NCBI GenBank assembly: GCA_003963145.1
Contig: RXJJ01000028.1
Location: forward strand, 1-35,710
DNA length: 35,710 nucleotides
DNA from: Bradyrhizobiaceae bacterium
GTDB taxonomy: Bacteria; Pseudomonadota; Alphaproteobacteria; Rhizobiales; Xanthobacteraceae
Direction of reading: 5' to 3'
Part shown: positions 1-8,629 of the stretch, piece after piece
Layout: every line of letters starts with the position of its first letter
Numbering within the stretch: position 1 is the stretch's first letter
Notes under the pieces: model-generated
The model's input: the letters and a program-made list of their open reading frames with translations, nothing else
What the model was told of the DNA's origin: nothing
Databases searched by the model: none
Translations under genes and position numbers: made by a program

Positions 1-9
1 CGGGGAGAT

Positions 10-125
10 TTTGGTGGAGGCGCCGGGTGCTGCCCCCGGGTCCGAATGGTTTATTGCGACGGCCATTTATTTCCATAGCCGGCAAGCCGGCATCCCTAAT
101 ATAGGGTCCAAAGCGTTAGGAACAA
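10..125. ncRNA. Candidate structured RNA segment, unidentified
   Basis: No convincing protein is encoded here. The stretch is dense in short inverted repeats: CCGGG/CCCGG around 23-41, AATGG/CCATT around 46-67, GCCGGC/GCCGGC around 78-92, and ATCCCTA/TAGGGT around 93-108. A CAAAG/CTTTG pair followed by G-rich sequence and five T lies at about 121-149. The pattern resembles the end of a structured RNA gene cut by the window edge. It reminds me of sequence annotated in the rhizobial tmRNA region, but that is memory and I cannot confirm it. The strand is not certain; plus is more likely because the T-run follows the hairpins on that strand. Confidence 0.35.
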
Positions 126-234
126 AGCCCTTCTTTGCGGGGGTTTTTGTGGCCGGACCGCTTTCCGCGCCGCGCCGGAATAAATCAGCGGAAAATGAGT
201 TGGCCGGCGCGGTCTGCGGTTTTAAATCGGCGGC

Positions 235-852
235 ATGACCGCCTCCGATTCCACGCTCCTTGATCCAGAACCGCATCGCCACGCCGCCCCGCCGCCCGGC
301 CTGTTCGAACTGTTCGTCGCCTTCGCCAAGATGTCGCTCGCCGGTTTCGGCGGCGTTCTGGTCTGGGCGCGCCGGGCCATCGTGGAAAAGCACCGCTGGA
401 TGACGCCGGACGAATTCAACGAGGCGTTCGCGCTCTGTCATTTTCTTCCCGGCCCGAACATCGTCAATTTGTCCGTGGTGTTCGGCGCGCGGTTTCGCGG
501 AATTCCCGGCAGCATCGCCGCGTTTCTCGGTCTGCTCGGCCCGCCGGTTCTGATCGTGACGGCGCTGGCTGTGATCTATGCGCGCTATGGCGAAATTCCC
601 GCCTTGCAGCGGACGCTCAACGGCGTGTCCTGTGCCGCCGTCGGCCTGTTCGTGGGCGTGATCTGGCGCATGATGATGCCGCTCATCAAACGTCGCAATC
701 CGGTGGAGTTGTCGCTGCTCGTCTGTGTGTTCGTCGCGGTGGGATTGTTGCGCGTGCCGCTGCCGTGGGTCCTTGCCGTCGCCGTGCCCCTCAGCATCGC
801 GGTCACCTGGATGATGCGCATGCAGAGCAAAAAAAACGAGTCCACATTATGA
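235..852 (+). CDS. Chromate transporter family protein, subunit 1 (short ChrA)
   Basis: This is a membrane protein of the CHR (ChrA) family, 205 residues. Classical ChrA has two homologous halves of about 200 residues each; this gene is one half and the next gene is the other, so the two probably assemble together. Family motifs are visible: GFGGVLVWARR at residues 37-47 and LPGPNIVNLS at 71-80. Hydrophobic segments follow at about 87-115, 125-147 and 155-193. The family is known for chromate efflux driven by the proton gradient, but many members have untested substrates. The stop overlaps the ATG of the next gene (ATGA), which implies translational coupling. No strong Shine-Dalgarno sequence precedes the ATG. 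Confidence 0.85.
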   Translation: MTASDSTLLDPEPHRHAAPPPGLFELFVAFAKMSLAGFGGVLVWARRAIVEKHRWMTPDEFNEAFALCHFLPGPNIVNLSVVFGARFRGIPGSIAAFLGLLGPPVLIVTALAVIYARYGEIPALQRTLNGVSCAAVGLFVGVIWRMMMPLIKRRNPVELSLLVCVFVAVGLLRVPLPWVLAVAVPLSIAVTWMMRMQSKKNESTL

Positions 853-1382
853 ACACTCCGGGCAGTCTGCTTTTCAGTCTCGCGGTGACTTTCGGCATGA
901 CGTCGCTGCTGGCGATCGGCGGCGCGAACTCGACCATCCCCGAAATGCACCGTCTCGCCGTCGACGTTCACCACTGGATGAGCGACGCGCAATTCGCCGA
1001 CATGTTCGCGATCTCGCAGTTGTCGCCGGGTCCGAATGTTCTGATCGTGACCCTGATCGGCTTTCACGTCGCAGGCTTTGCGGGGGCTGGTATTGCGACA
1101 CTGGCGATGTGCGGCCCCTCGGCGATGTTTGCCTATATCGTCAGCAACATGTTCGCGCGCGCGGCGCATTCGCCATGGCCTGCGATATTTCAATCCGCCC
1201 TTGTTCCATTGTCGATCGGACTGATGTGCGCCAGCGGCTATGTTCTGATCGGCACCGCCGATCATTCATGGGTCGGCTATGCGATCACGCTACTTGCCGC
1301 CGCTGCGGCGATTGCGACAAGGCTCAATCCGCTGTGGGCTCTTGCCATCGGGGGCTGTCTCGGTTTTGCTGGCGTCGTGTAG
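849..1382 (+). CDS. Chromate transporter family protein, subunit 2 (short ChrA)
   Basis: The second half-size CHR-family membrane protein has 177 residues when started at the ATG that overlaps the upstream stop codon. An upstream in-frame start exists but would overlap the first gene by almost 90 bases. The LSPGPNVLIV motif at residues 58-67 matches the LPGPN motif of subunit 1, and TSLLAIGGANSTIPE (18-32) corresponds to the first motif region. The remainder is hydrophobic with about five membrane segments. The protein most likely forms a heteromer with subunit 1. Chromate as substrate follows from family membership and is not shown by the sequence. Confidence 0.85.
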   Translation: MNTPGSLLFSLAVTFGMTSLLAIGGANSTIPEMHRLAVDVHHWMSDAQFADMFAISQLSPGPNVLIVTLIGFHVAGFAGAGIATLAMCGPSAMFAYIVSNMFARAAHSPWPAIFQSALVPLSIGLMCASGYVLIGTADHSWVGYAITLLAAAAAIATRLNPLWALAIGGCLGFAGVV

Positions 1383-1473
1383 CGAAAATCGCTATGCAGG
1401 GCGGGCCGCGCAGATCATATGCGCTTAATCGAAAGTCGAGCGGGCGCAAGATCCGTCGCAGGGGGACAGTTAA

Positions 1474-1992
1474 ATGAGTGAAGCGCCCGATCGCGCCGCC
1501 AATCCATCAAATAATCCGTCGATCACCGCCAACCAGGGCCGCATCAAGGGACCGCAGGATTTCTACGGCGGGCTCGTTCTGATGGGCGTCGCGCTGTTCG
1601 CGCTGTGGGCCTCGAGCGATCTGCCGGGTTCACAGGGCTTCGCCTTCGGCGCAGGCACCGCGCCGCGCATGTTTGGCGTGCTGCTTTTGATCCTCGGCGC
1701 CGGCATCGCGGTTTCCGGCTATTTCATCGAAGGCGAGCCCCTGCAGCGTTATGGCGTGCGCGGTCCGCTTTTCGTCACGGCGGCGATCCTGTTCTTCGCG
1801 CTGACCATCCGGTCGATGGGACTGGTTGTCACCGGCTTTATCAGCTTCATGATCGCGGCCTACGCCTCTCACGAAACCAGGTTCGTCCAGGCGGCAATTG
1901 TCGGCGCGTGCCTCACGATCGGCTGCGCGTTGCTGTTTCCTTACGCGCTCGGGCTTCCGCTCGAGCTGTTCCCGCGTTTCCTGCTGCGGTGA
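1474..1992 (+). CDS. tctB: Tripartite tricarboxylate transporter TctB family protein
   Basis: This is the small membrane subunit of a TTT-type (TctABC) transporter, 172 residues with four predicted membrane helices after a polar N-terminus of about 28 residues. The sequence FGAGTAPRMFGVLLLILGAG (about 55-74) is typical of TctB: a conserved region with PR before the second helix. A good ribosome site (AGGGGGA) precedes the ATG. The gene ends nine bases before tctA, so the two are co-transcribed. TctB has low sequence conservation and the call relies partly on position. The order B-A-C differs from the more familiar C-B-A. Confidence 0.85.
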   Translation: MSEAPDRAANPSNNPSITANQGRIKGPQDFYGGLVLMGVALFALWASSDLPGSQGFAFGAGTAPRMFGVLLLILGAGIAVSGYFIEGEPLQRYGVRGPLFVTAAILFFALTIRSMGLVVTGFISFMIAAYASHETRFVQAAIVGACLTIGCALLFPYALGLPLELFPRFLLR

Positions 1993-2001
1993 GGCGATAA
2001 G

Positions 2002-3516
2002 ATGGATCTGTTCGCAAATCTCGCCCACGGCTTCGCCGTCGCAATTACGCCGATCAATCTCGGCCTGTGTCTGGTCGGCGCGCTAGTCGGCACTCTGGTC
2101 GGCGTGCTTCCCGGCATCGGAACCATCGCCACGGTCGCGATGCTGCTGCCGATCACCTTCGGCCTTCCCCCGGTGGGCGCGCTGATCATGCTCGCGGGTA
2201 TCTATTACGGTGCGCAGTACGGCGGATCGACGACGTCGATCCTCGTCAACATTCCGGGCGAGGCGACCTCGGTGGTCACGGCACTCGACGGCTTCCAGAT
2301 GGCCAAGCAGGGCCGCGCCGGTCCGGCGCTGGCGATTGCGGCGATCGGCTCGTTCTTTGCGGGTTGTGTCGCGACCGTTCTGATCGCGGTGCTCGGCGCG
2401 CCGCTGACCAAGCTGGCGTTGGCCTTCGGCCCCGCGGAATACTTCTCGCTGATGGTGCTCGGCCTGATTTTCGCGGTGGTTTTGGCGAAAGGCTCGGTGC
2501 TCAAGGCGATTGCGATGATCGTGTTCGGCCTGTTGCTGTCGATGGTCGGCGCCGATATCGAAACCGGCGCCTCGCGCATGGCCTTCAACATTCCGGAGCT
2601 TGCCGACGGTCTTGGATTTGCGACCGTGGCGATGGGCGTGTTCGGTTTCGCCGAAATCGTCCGCAATCTCGATCCGGGATCCGAAATGGACCGCAACCTG
2701 GTGCAGCAGAAGATCACCGGGTTGATGCCGACAAAAAAGGACCTGAAGGATTCCGCAAAGCCGATCCTTCGCGGCACGATACTGGGGTCGATCCTCGGTA
2801 TCTTGCCGGGCGGCGGCGCGGTGATCGCGTCCTTTGCGGCCTACACCTTCGAGAAGAAGATCGCCAAGAATCCTTCCCGCTTTGGCCGCGGTGCGATCGA
2901 AGGCGTTGCCGCGCCGGAAAGCGCCAATAATGCCGCCGCGCAGACGTCATTCATCCCGCTGCTGACGCTTGGTATCCCGCCGAACGCGGTGATGGCGCTG
3001 ATGGTGGGGGCGATGACCATTCACGGCATCGTGCCGGGTCCGCAGGTGATGCAGAAGCAGCCCGATCTTGTCTGGGGCATGATCGCCTCGATGTGGATCG
3101 GCAACCTCATGCTGATCATCATCAACCTGCCGCTGGTGGGCATCTGGGTGCGTCTGCTGCGCGTGCCTTACCACCTGCTGTTTCCCTCGATCGTCGTGTT
3201 CTGCTGCATCGGAATCTATTCGGTGAACAACGCGCCGGTGGATGTGATCCTCGCCGGTGCGTTCGGGCTGGTCGGCTACTGGCTGGTCAAGCACGAGTTC
3301 GAGCCCGCGCCGTTGCTGCTCGGCATGGTGCTCGGTCCGCTGATGGAGGAGAATTTGCGGCGTGCCCTGCTGATCTCGCGCGGCGACTGGTCGGTGTTCC
3401 TGACACGGCCGATTTCCGCCGGTCTGATTGCGGTCGCCGCGGCTCTGCTGGCGCTGTCGCTGCTTCCCGCACTGCGCAAAAAGCGCGACGAGGTCTTTAC
3501 TGAGTCCGAGAACTAA
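2002..3516 (+). CDS. tctA: Tripartite tricarboxylate transporter permease TctA
   Basis: The large permease subunit has 504 residues, the usual length for TctA, with about 11-12 hydrophobic segments. Conserved TctA signatures are present: GVLPGIGTIATVAMLLPITF (residues 34-53), YYGAQYGGSTTSILVNIPGE (68-87), and a second GILPGGGAVIASF about residue 262 with a PESANNAAA stretch just after residue 300. These repeats reflect the internal duplication of the family. With TctB and the periplasmic TctC it would import a carboxylate by secondary transport at the inner membrane. The actual substrate cannot be read from the sequence. Confidence 0.93.
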   Translation: MDLFANLAHGFAVAITPINLGLCLVGALVGTLVGVLPGIGTIATVAMLLPITFGLPPVGALIMLAGIYYGAQYGGSTTSILVNIPGEATSVVTALDGFQMAKQGRAGPALAIAAIGSFFAGCVATVLIAVLGAPLTKLALAFGPAEYFSLMVLGLIFAVVLAKGSVLKAIAMIVFGLLLSMVGADIETGASRMAFNIPELADGLGFATVAMGVFGFAEIVRNLDPGSEMDRNLVQQKITGLMPTKKDLKDSAKPILRGTILGSILGILPGGGAVIASFAAYTFEKKIAKNPSRFGRGAIEGVAAPESANNAAAQTSFIPLLTLGIPPNAVMALMVGAMTIHGIVPGPQVMQKQPDLVWGMIASMWIGNLMLIIINLPLVGIWVRLLRVPYHLLFPSIVVFCCIGIYSVNNAPVDVILAGAFGLVGYWLVKHEFEPAPLLLGMVLGPLMEENLRRALLISRGDWSVFLTRPISAGLIAVAAALLALSLLPALRKKRDEVFTESEN

Positions 3517-3564
3517 CGGCGGGCCGCTGCCGCTTTTGACGGCAATGGACCTGAATCACGCGGG

Positions 3565-3651
3565 CTGCGGCGTCTCGCCGCAGTTTGCTTGAGCGATTGC
3601 CGACCCAAGTTCAATGGACTTGGGCGGCGCAAGCTGTTCTTAGAAAACAGC
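3565..3651 (+). other. Three successive hairpins between tctA and tctC
   Basis: The 179-base gap between tctA and tctC holds CTGCGGCG/CGCCGCAG (3565-3583, 3-base loop) followed by TTTGCTT, then CCCAAGT/ACTTGGG (3604-3624), then GCTGTT/AACAGC (3633-3651). The first could be a weak terminator. The others could protect the tctC message. This arrangement may let the binding protein be made in different amounts from the membrane subunits, but that is inference. Confidence 0.45.
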
Positions 3652-3695
3652 ACGCGCAAAGACCGCCGACATAAAAAGATTCAGGAGGAACATCC

Positions 3696-4685
3696 ATGAT
3701 CAGCTTCAAGCGATTGCTCGCGACCTGCGGGCTTTCGGTTCTCGCGGCCACGGCCGCCTTCGTCCCGGCCAAAGCCCAGGACGCGAATTATCCCACCCGC
3801 AACATCACCGTCATCGTGCCGTTCGCGGCAGGCGGTCCGACCGATGTGATCGCGCGCATTGTGACCGGCCACATGCAGCAGACGCTGGGTCAGACCTTCA
3901 TCATCGAAAACGTGGTCGGCGCCGGCGGCACCACGGGCGCGGCGCGCGGCGCGCGGGCGGACGCCGACGGCTACACTTTGACCATGGGTCACATGGGCAC
4001 CCATGCCGCTTCGGTGCCGCTCTATCCGAAACTGTCGTACAATCCGGCTACCGATTTCGTGCCGATCGGCATGGCCGCCGGCACACCGATTGTAATTCTC
4101 GGCAAAAAGGATTTTCCGCCGAAGGATCTCAAGGAGTTTGTCGCATATCTGAAGGCGAACAGCGACAAGCTGAACTCGGCCCATGCGGGCGTCGGATCGG
4201 TGTCCTATTCGGCCAATGAACTGCTCAACTCGCAGCTCGGCATCAAGCCGGTCGGCGTTCCGTTCAACGGCACCGGGCCGGCGATGAACGCGCTGGTCGG
4301 CGGTCAGGTCGATTACATGGTGGATCAGATCGTCAACGCGGTGCCGCAGATCAACGCGGGCACCATCAAGGTTTACGCCGTGGCGACGCCGGAGCGTAAC
4401 CCGTCGCTGCCGAACGTGCCGACCACCGCTGAAGCCGGTCTGCCGGAATATCAGGTTCAGGCCTGGAACGCGCTGTTTGCGCCGAAGGGAACGCCGCCCG
4501 CTGTCGTCGCCAAGCTCAATGCGGCGCTGAGCAAGGCGCTCGACGACGAGGGTGTGCGCAAGCGCCTGCTCGAACTCGGCAGCGTCATTCCCAAGCCGGC
4601 GGAGCGCACGCCCGAAGCGCTCGGCACGCTGGTGAAAAACGAAGTGGAGCGCTGGACCAAGGTGCTCAAGCCGGTTTCGAACTAA
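3696..4685 (+). CDS. tctC: Tripartite tricarboxylate transporter substrate-binding protein (Bug/TctC family)
   Basis: A periplasmic solute-binding protein of 329 residues, the normal length for the Bug family. It starts with a clear Sec signal peptide: positive residues at 5-6, a hydrophobic core, and AKAQD at about residues 25-29 as the likely cleavage site. The mature part begins with YPTRNITVIVPFAAGGPTD (31-49), the canonical Bug N-terminus in which the PFAAGG loop contacts the ligand carboxylate. A strong ribosome site (AGGAGGA) lies before the ATG. It is the binding partner of TctA/TctB upstream. Bug proteins bind varied carboxylates and the ligand here is unknown. Confidence 0.93.
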   Translation: MISFKRLLATCGLSVLAATAAFVPAKAQDANYPTRNITVIVPFAAGGPTDVIARIVTGHMQQTLGQTFIIENVVGAGGTTGAARGARADADGYTLTMGHMGTHAASVPLYPKLSYNPATDFVPIGMAAGTPIVILGKKDFPPKDLKEFVAYLKANSDKLNSAHAGVGSVSYSANELLNSQLGIKPVGVPFNGTGPAMNALVGGQVDYMVDQIVNAVPQINAGTIKVYAVATPERNPSLPNVPTTAEAGLPEYQVQAWNALFAPKGTPPAVVAKLNAALSKALDDEGVRKRLLELGSVIPKPAERTPEALGTLVKNEVERWTKVLKPVSN

Positions 4686-4709
4686 CCGGTTTCCGACAGG
4701 TGCAGTTCT

Positions 4710-4739
4710 AGGGGCGGAATCGGCAACGGTTCCGCCCCT
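4710..4739 (+). terminator. Hairpin after tctC, probable terminator
   Basis: AGGGGCGGAA and TTCCGCCCCT form a perfect 10-bp stem around a 10-base loop, 24 bases after the tctC stop. Only a short T-run (TGCCGTTT) follows, so termination strength is uncertain. Confidence 0.6.
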
Positions 4740-4773
4740 TGCCGTTTGGACCCCGGATCCTCATTTTTCGGGG

Positions 4774-4779
4774 TATAAT
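4774..4779 (+). promoter_or_regulatory. Possible -10 box for thyA
   Basis: A perfect TATAAT lies 58 bases before the thyA start and after the tctC hairpin. No good -35 hexamer is seen at 16-18 bases upstream, so this is only a candidate. Confidence 0.35.
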
Positions 4780-4837
4780 ACCGCGCGACACTCGAATCGG
4801 CGCAGACGGCGGCGCGGACCGGCGGCTAAATAAAGCC

Positions 4838-5632
4838 ATGCATCAATATCACGATTTGCTCGAGCGGATTTTAAGCGACGGCGCGGAAAAGCACGACCGC
4901 ACCGGCACCGGCACGCTGTCGGTGTTCGGCCATCAGATGCGGTTCAATCTCGCCGCCGGCTTTCCGATGCTCACCACCAAGAAGCTGCCGCTGAAGGCCA
5001 TCGTCCACGAGCTGCTCTGGTTCCTGAAGGGCGACACCAATGTGCGCTACCTTCAGGAGAATGGCGTCACGATCTGGGACGAATGGGCGGACGCCAATGG
5101 CGACCTCGGCCCGGTCTACGGCTCGCAATGGCGCTCATGGCCGGCGCCGGACGGGCATAGCATCGACCAGATCGCCAATGTCGTGGAGATGATCCGCAAA
5201 AATCCCGACTCGCGCCGCCTGATCGTCACTGCGTGGAATCCGGCGGAGATCGAGAAGATGGCGCTGCCGCCGTGCCATTGCCTGTTTCAGTTTTACGTCG
5301 CCAAAGGCAGGCTGTCCTGCCAGCTTTACCAGCGCTCGGCCGACGTGTTTCTCGGCGTGCCGTTCAACATCGCGTCCTATGCGCTGCTCACCATGATGGT
5401 CGCGCAGGTGACGGGTTTGCAGCCGGGCGATTTCATTCACACGCTCGGCGACGCGCATCTTTATTCGAACCATCTGGAGCAGGCGAGGCTGCAGCTCACC
5501 CGCGCGCCGCGCGCTTTGCCGGAGATGAGGATCAATCCGGCGGTGAAGGACATCTTCTCCTTCCGCTACGAAGACTTCAAACTCGAGAATTACGACCCGC
5601 ACCCGCACATCAAGGCCGAGGTCGCGGTGTGA
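4838..5632 (+). CDS. thyA: Thymidylate synthase
   Basis: ThyA converts dUMP to dTMP using methylene-tetrahydrofolate, giving dihydrofolate. From the ATG at 4838 ([12 protein letters not shown]) the protein has 264 residues, the same length as E. coli ThyA, so the longer in-frame extension starting at 4739 is rejected. The catalytic cysteine is Cys146 in [12 protein letters not shown], the same number as in E. coli. The motifs [12 protein letters not shown] (about 21-32), the QRSAD phosphate-binding region and [11 protein letters not shown] at the C-terminus are intact. The stop overlaps a GTG start of folA, coupling synthesis of the enzyme that makes dihydrofolate to the one that recycles it. 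Confidence 0.97.
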   Translation: MHQYHDLLERILSDGAEKHDRTGTGTLSVFGHQMRFNLAAGFPMLTTKKLPLKAIVHELLWFLKGDTNVRYLQENGVTIWDEWADANGDLGPVYGSQWRSWPAPDGHSIDQIANVVEMIRKNPDSRRLIVTAWNPAEIEKMALPPCHCLFQFYVAKGRLSCQLYQRSADVFLGVPFNIASYALLTMMVAQVTGLQPGDFIHTLGDAHLYSNHLEQARLQLTRAPRALPEMRINPAVKDIFSFRYEDFKLENYDPHPHIKAEVAV

Positions 5633-6180
5633 CCGCGCGGGTCTCGCGAACAATTCCCGACATCGTTTTCATGGTCGCTGTCGCCGAGAACAATGTCATC
5701 GGCCGCGGCAATGCGATGCCATGGCATCTGCCGTCCGATTTGCAGCGGTTCAAGGCGATGACCCTGAACAAGCCGGTGATCATGGGCCGCAAGACCTTTC
5801 AATCCATCGGCCGTCCGCTGCCCGGGCGCACCAACATCGTCGTGACGCGCGATCCGCAATTCCGCGCGGGCGGAATTATTGTCGCACCCTCGCTCGACAC
5901 CGCCTACGACGTCGCGCTCGGCGACGCGCTGCGGCGTTCTGCCGCCGAGATCGTGGTGATCGGCGGCGCGGAGATTTTCGCGCAATGGATGGCGCGGGCC
6001 AGCCGGCTCGAGATCACCGAGGTGCATGCATCGCCGGACGGCGATACGTCGTTTGCGCCGATCGACCGCGAGGAGTGGCAAGAGGTCGCGCGGCAATCCT
6101 GCACGAAAACGGACAAGGATACGTCGGATTTTTCCTACGTTACATATATGCGCCATAACCGTCCCGGCGGCGCTTTATAG
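5629..6180 (+). CDS. folA: Dihydrofolate reductase
   Basis: FolA reduces dihydrofolate to tetrahydrofolate with NADPH. The preferred start is the GTG at 5629, overlapping the thyA stop (GTGA), which gives 183 residues. An ATG at 5671 (MVAVAENN) would remove residues that normally form the first beta strand, so it is less likely. Diagnostic features are [20 protein letters not shown] with the substrate-binding region after it, [19 protein letters not shown] (cofactor binding) and [10 protein letters not shown]. The thyA-folA pair is a classical functional operon. The gene ends 158 bases before hflK, which has its own candidate promoter. Confidence 0.93.
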   Translation: MTARVSRTIPDIVFMVAVAENNVIGRGNAMPWHLPSDLQRFKAMTLNKPVIMGRKTFQSIGRPLPGRTNIVVTRDPQFRAGGIIVAPSLDTAYDVALGDALRRSAAEIVVIGGAEIFAQWMARASRLEITEVHASPDGDTSFAPIDREEWQEVARQSCTKTDKDTSDFSYVTYMRHNRPGGAL

Positions 6181-6260
6181 ATAACGCATTAACCGCACCA
6201 ACCGAGGTTTCATTTGACAATTCTGCTCACCGGCTTAACGCGGTGCCCCGGCAACACGCG

Positions 6261-6289
6261 TTGTAAGGAGCATTTCTCTCCCATATAAA
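6261..6289 (+). promoter_or_regulatory. Candidate promoter for hflKC-DUF2065
   Basis: TTGTAA (6261-6266) and TATAAA (6284-6289) are separated by 17 bases, a good sigma-70 fit. The surrounding CCCATATA also resembles a heat-shock sigma-32 -10 element, which would suit an HflKC operon, but the -35 fit to sigma-32 is poor. The predicted transcription start is near 6296, about 43 bases before the hflK ATG. Confidence 0.5.
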
Positions 6290-6338
6290 GCGTGCGGCGA
6301 TTACGCGGACGGACGGGTCCGCGTCAAGGAGTGTGCTG

Positions 6339-7478
6339 ATGTCGTGGAAGAATCAGGGTGGAGGCCCGTGGGGCTCGGGACCGAAAGGACCGTGGGGTTC
6401 AGGCCCGCAATCTCCGGGGCCCAATCCGCCTGATCTGGAAGACCTGCTGCGGCGGGGCCAGGACAGGTTGCAGCAATTGCTGCCCGGCGGCCATCTCAGC
6501 GGCATCGGCATCGCGGTGGTCGTGATCGGCGCGCTGGCGGTCTGGGGTCTGTCCGGCTTCTTCCGCGTTCAGCCCGACGAGCGCGGCGTGATCCTGCGGT
6601 TCGGAAAATATGTGCGCGATGTCGGTCCGGGTCTGCAATATCATCTGCCTTATCCGATCGAGACGGTGCTGCTGCCCAAGGCGCTGCGTGTCTCCACTCT
6701 TAGCATCGGCATGACGGTGATCGACGATCCGGCGCGGCGCGGCCGCACCATTCGCGACGTGCCGGAAGAAAGCCTGATGCTGACCGGCGACGAAAACATC
6801 GTCGATGTCGATTTCACCGTGCTGTGGCGTATCGCGCCCGGCCCGAACGGCGTCGGCGATTTCCTGTTCAACATCCAGAATCCCGAGGGCACGGTGAAGG
6901 CGGTGGCCGAAAGCGCGATGCGCGAGGTGATCGGCCGCTCCGAAATCCAGCCGATCCTGACCGGCGCGCGCAACACCATCGAGTCCGGCGTGCAGGAATT
7001 GATGCAGAGGATTCTCGACCATTACGGCGCCGGCGTCCAGATTCAGCAGGTGCAGATGCAGAAAGTCGATCCGCCGCAGCAGGTGATCGACTCCTTCCGT
7101 GACGTTCAGGCGGCGCGCGCCGATTTCGAGCGTCTGCAGAACGAAGCGCAGACCTACGCCAATCGCGTCATTCCCGAGGCGAACGGCCGCGCCGCGCAGA
7201 TCCTGCAAGGCGCCGAAGGCTACAAGCAGCAGGTGATCGCGGAGGCCAAGGGCCAGACCTCCCGCTTCCTGAGCGTGCTCGACGAATACAAGAAGGCGCC
7301 CGACGTCACCCGCCAGCGCATCTATCTCGAGACGATGGAGCATGTGCTCGGCAACTCCGACAAGCTGGTCGTGGATCAGGGCGCCGCGTCGCAGGGCGTG
7401 GTGCCGTTCCTGCCGCTGAACGAACTCACCCGCCGCGGCCCGCCGGCCGCGCCATCGACACAAGGCGGAGCCAAGTGA
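6339..7478 (+). CDS. hflK: FtsH protease modulator HflK
   Basis: HflK is a SPFH/prohibitin-family membrane protein that with HflC forms a large cage around the FtsH protease and modulates its activity against membrane proteins. The ATG at 6339 follows AAGGAG with 7-base spacing, giving 379 residues. The in-frame GTG at 6333 is too close to that ribosome site. The N-terminus is Gly/Pro-rich (GGGPWGSGPKGPWGSGP), typical of HflK. One membrane helix follows at about residues 55-72, then the SPFH domain starting at RVQPDERGVILRFGKY, and a coiled-coil region rich in Ala, Glu and Gln. Its stop overlaps the ATG of hflC by one base. Confidence 0.96.
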   Translation: MSWKNQGGGPWGSGPKGPWGSGPQSPGPNPPDLEDLLRRGQDRLQQLLPGGHLSGIGIAVVVIGALAVWGLSGFFRVQPDERGVILRFGKYVRDVGPGLQYHLPYPIETVLLPKALRVSTLSIGMTVIDDPARRGRTIRDVPEESLMLTGDENIVDVDFTVLWRIAPGPNGVGDFLFNIQNPEGTVKAVAESAMREVIGRSEIQPILTGARNTIESGVQELMQRILDHYGAGVQIQQVQMQKVDPPQQVIDSFRDVQAARADFERLQNEAQTYANRVIPEANGRAAQILQGAEGYKQQVIAEAKGQTSRFLSVLDEYKKAPDVTRQRIYLETMEHVLGNSDKLVVDQGAASQGVVPFLPLNELTRRGPPAAPSTQGGAK

Positions 7479-8380
7479 TGAGAACGGGTATCTCGGGTAT
7501 TATCGCGCTGATCGTTCTCCTGATCCTCGTGGTCGCGGTCTATTCGTCGACGTTCATCGTGCGTCAGACCGAGCAGGCGCTGGTGGTTCGTCTCGGCGAG
7601 CCGATCCGCGTCATCACCTCACCGGGTCTGAACTTCAAGGTGCCGTTCATCGATGCCGTCATCAGCGTCGACAAGCGCATCCTCGATCTGGAAAATCCCT
7701 CGCAGGAGGTGATCGCCTCCGACCAGAAGCGTCTCGTGGTCGATGCGTTCGCGCGCTACCGTATCAAGGATCCTCTGCGCTTCTATCAGAGCGTCGGTTC
7801 GATTCCCGCCGCCAACATCCAGCTCACCACGCTGCTCAACGCGGCGCTGCGCCGCGTGCTCGGCGAAGTCACCTTCATCAATGTGGTGCGCGATCAGCGC
7901 GAGAACCTGATGCAACGTATCCGCGATCAGCTCGACAAGCAGGCCGACGCCTACGGCATTTCCGTGGTGGACGTGCGTATCCGCCGCGCCGACCTGCCCG
8001 AACAGAACAGCCAGGCCGTCTATCAGCGCATGCAGACAGAGCGTCAGCGCGAGGCTGCGGAATTCCGCGCACAGGGTGCGCAGAGGGCTCAGGAGATCCG
8101 CTCCAAGGCCGATCGCGAGGCGACCGTCATCGTGGCCGAGGCGAATTCACAGGGTGAGAAGACCCGCGGCGAGGGCGATGGCGAGCGCAGCCGGATTTTC
8201 GCCGAGGCCTATTCGAAGGATCCGCAGTTCTTCGCCTTCTTCCGGTCCATGGGAGCCTATGAAACCAGCCTGAAGGGCAACGACACGCGGTTCCTGCTCA
8301 AGCCGGATTCGGACTTCTTCCGCTTCTTCTCCACGCCCAACGGCAATCCGGCCCCGGCGCCTGGCCCGGCGGCACGCTGA
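7478..8380 (+). CDS. hflC: Protease modulator HflC
   Basis: The HflC partner of HflK has 300 residues from the ATG at 7478 (MRTGISGII); a GTG just before it is in frame but offers no better ribosome site. A membrane anchor spans about residues 5-24, followed by the SPFH domain (IVRQTEQALVVRLGEP, near 27-42) and a long Arg/Glu/Ala-rich helical region (QRMQTERQREAAEFRAQGAQ). SKDPQFFAFFRSMGAYE near the C-terminus is the conserved HflC signature. The start overlaps the hflK stop, so the two subunits are translationally coupled, as expected for a 1:1 complex. Confidence 0.96.
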   Translation: MRTGISGIIALIVLLILVVAVYSSTFIVRQTEQALVVRLGEPIRVITSPGLNFKVPFIDAVISVDKRILDLENPSQEVIASDQKRLVVDAFARYRIKDPLRFYQSVGSIPAANIQLTTLLNAALRRVLGEVTFINVVRDQRENLMQRIRDQLDKQADAYGISVVDVRIRRADLPEQNSQAVYQRMQTERQREAAEFRAQGAQRAQEIRSKADREATVIVAEANSQGEKTRGEGDGERSRIFAEAYSKDPQFFAFFRSMGAYETSLKGNDTRFLLKPDSDFFRFFSTPNGNPAPAPGPAAR

Positions 8381-8408
8381 TGCGGTCGCGGGCAGGGGCG
8401 CTGCGGCG

Positions 8409-8615
8409 ATGAACGCGATGGCGATGCGCGATTTTTTTGTCGGCCTCGGGATGGTTTTCGTGATCGAAGGGCTGGTTTTCGCCGCCTTTCCGGGCGGAAT
8501 GCGCAAGGCGATGCAGGCCGCCATCGACTCGCCTGAATTGACGGTGCGCATTCTCGGGCTCGTGATGGCCGTCCTCGGTCTCCTTCTGGTATGGTATCTT
8601 CGCTGGGCGGCTTGA
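8409..8615 (+). CDS. DUF2065 family small membrane protein
   Basis: A 68-residue protein with two hydrophobic helices (about 9-28 and 46-65) separated by a short positive loop containing PGGMRKAMQ. The ending RILGLVMAVLGLLLVWYLR is the signature of DUF2065, represented in E. coli by YjeT, which also lies near hflKC. Its function is unknown. Position 28 bases after hflC suggests co-transcription and perhaps a link to the HflKC-FtsH complex, which is inference from conserved neighbourhood. Confidence 0.85.
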   Translation: MNAMAMRDFFVGLGMVFVIEGLVFAAFPGGMRKAMQAAIDSPELTVRILGLVMAVLGLLLVWYLRWAA

Positions 8616-8629
8616 ATGGGCCGTTTTTT
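8608..8629 (+). terminator. Possible terminator of the hflKC operon
   Basis: A short CGGC/GCCG stem (8608-8611, 8620-8623) overlapping the DUF2065 stop is followed directly by six T. The stem is weak, so the call is tentative. Confidence 0.4.

Noticed and set aside
11-238. Small open frame at the left edge
   Set aside because: No family resemblance or ribosome site, and it lies over the hairpin-dense segment that looks like RNA.
4739-4837. Longer ThyA N-terminus
   Set aside because: It would add 33 atypical residues across the candidate promoter; the ATG at 4838 gives exactly the E. coli length and Cys146 numbering.
6214-6242. TTGACA at 6214-6219 as hflK promoter
   Set aside because: Perfect -35 but no acceptable -10 at 15-18 bases downstream; the pair at 6261-6289 fits better.
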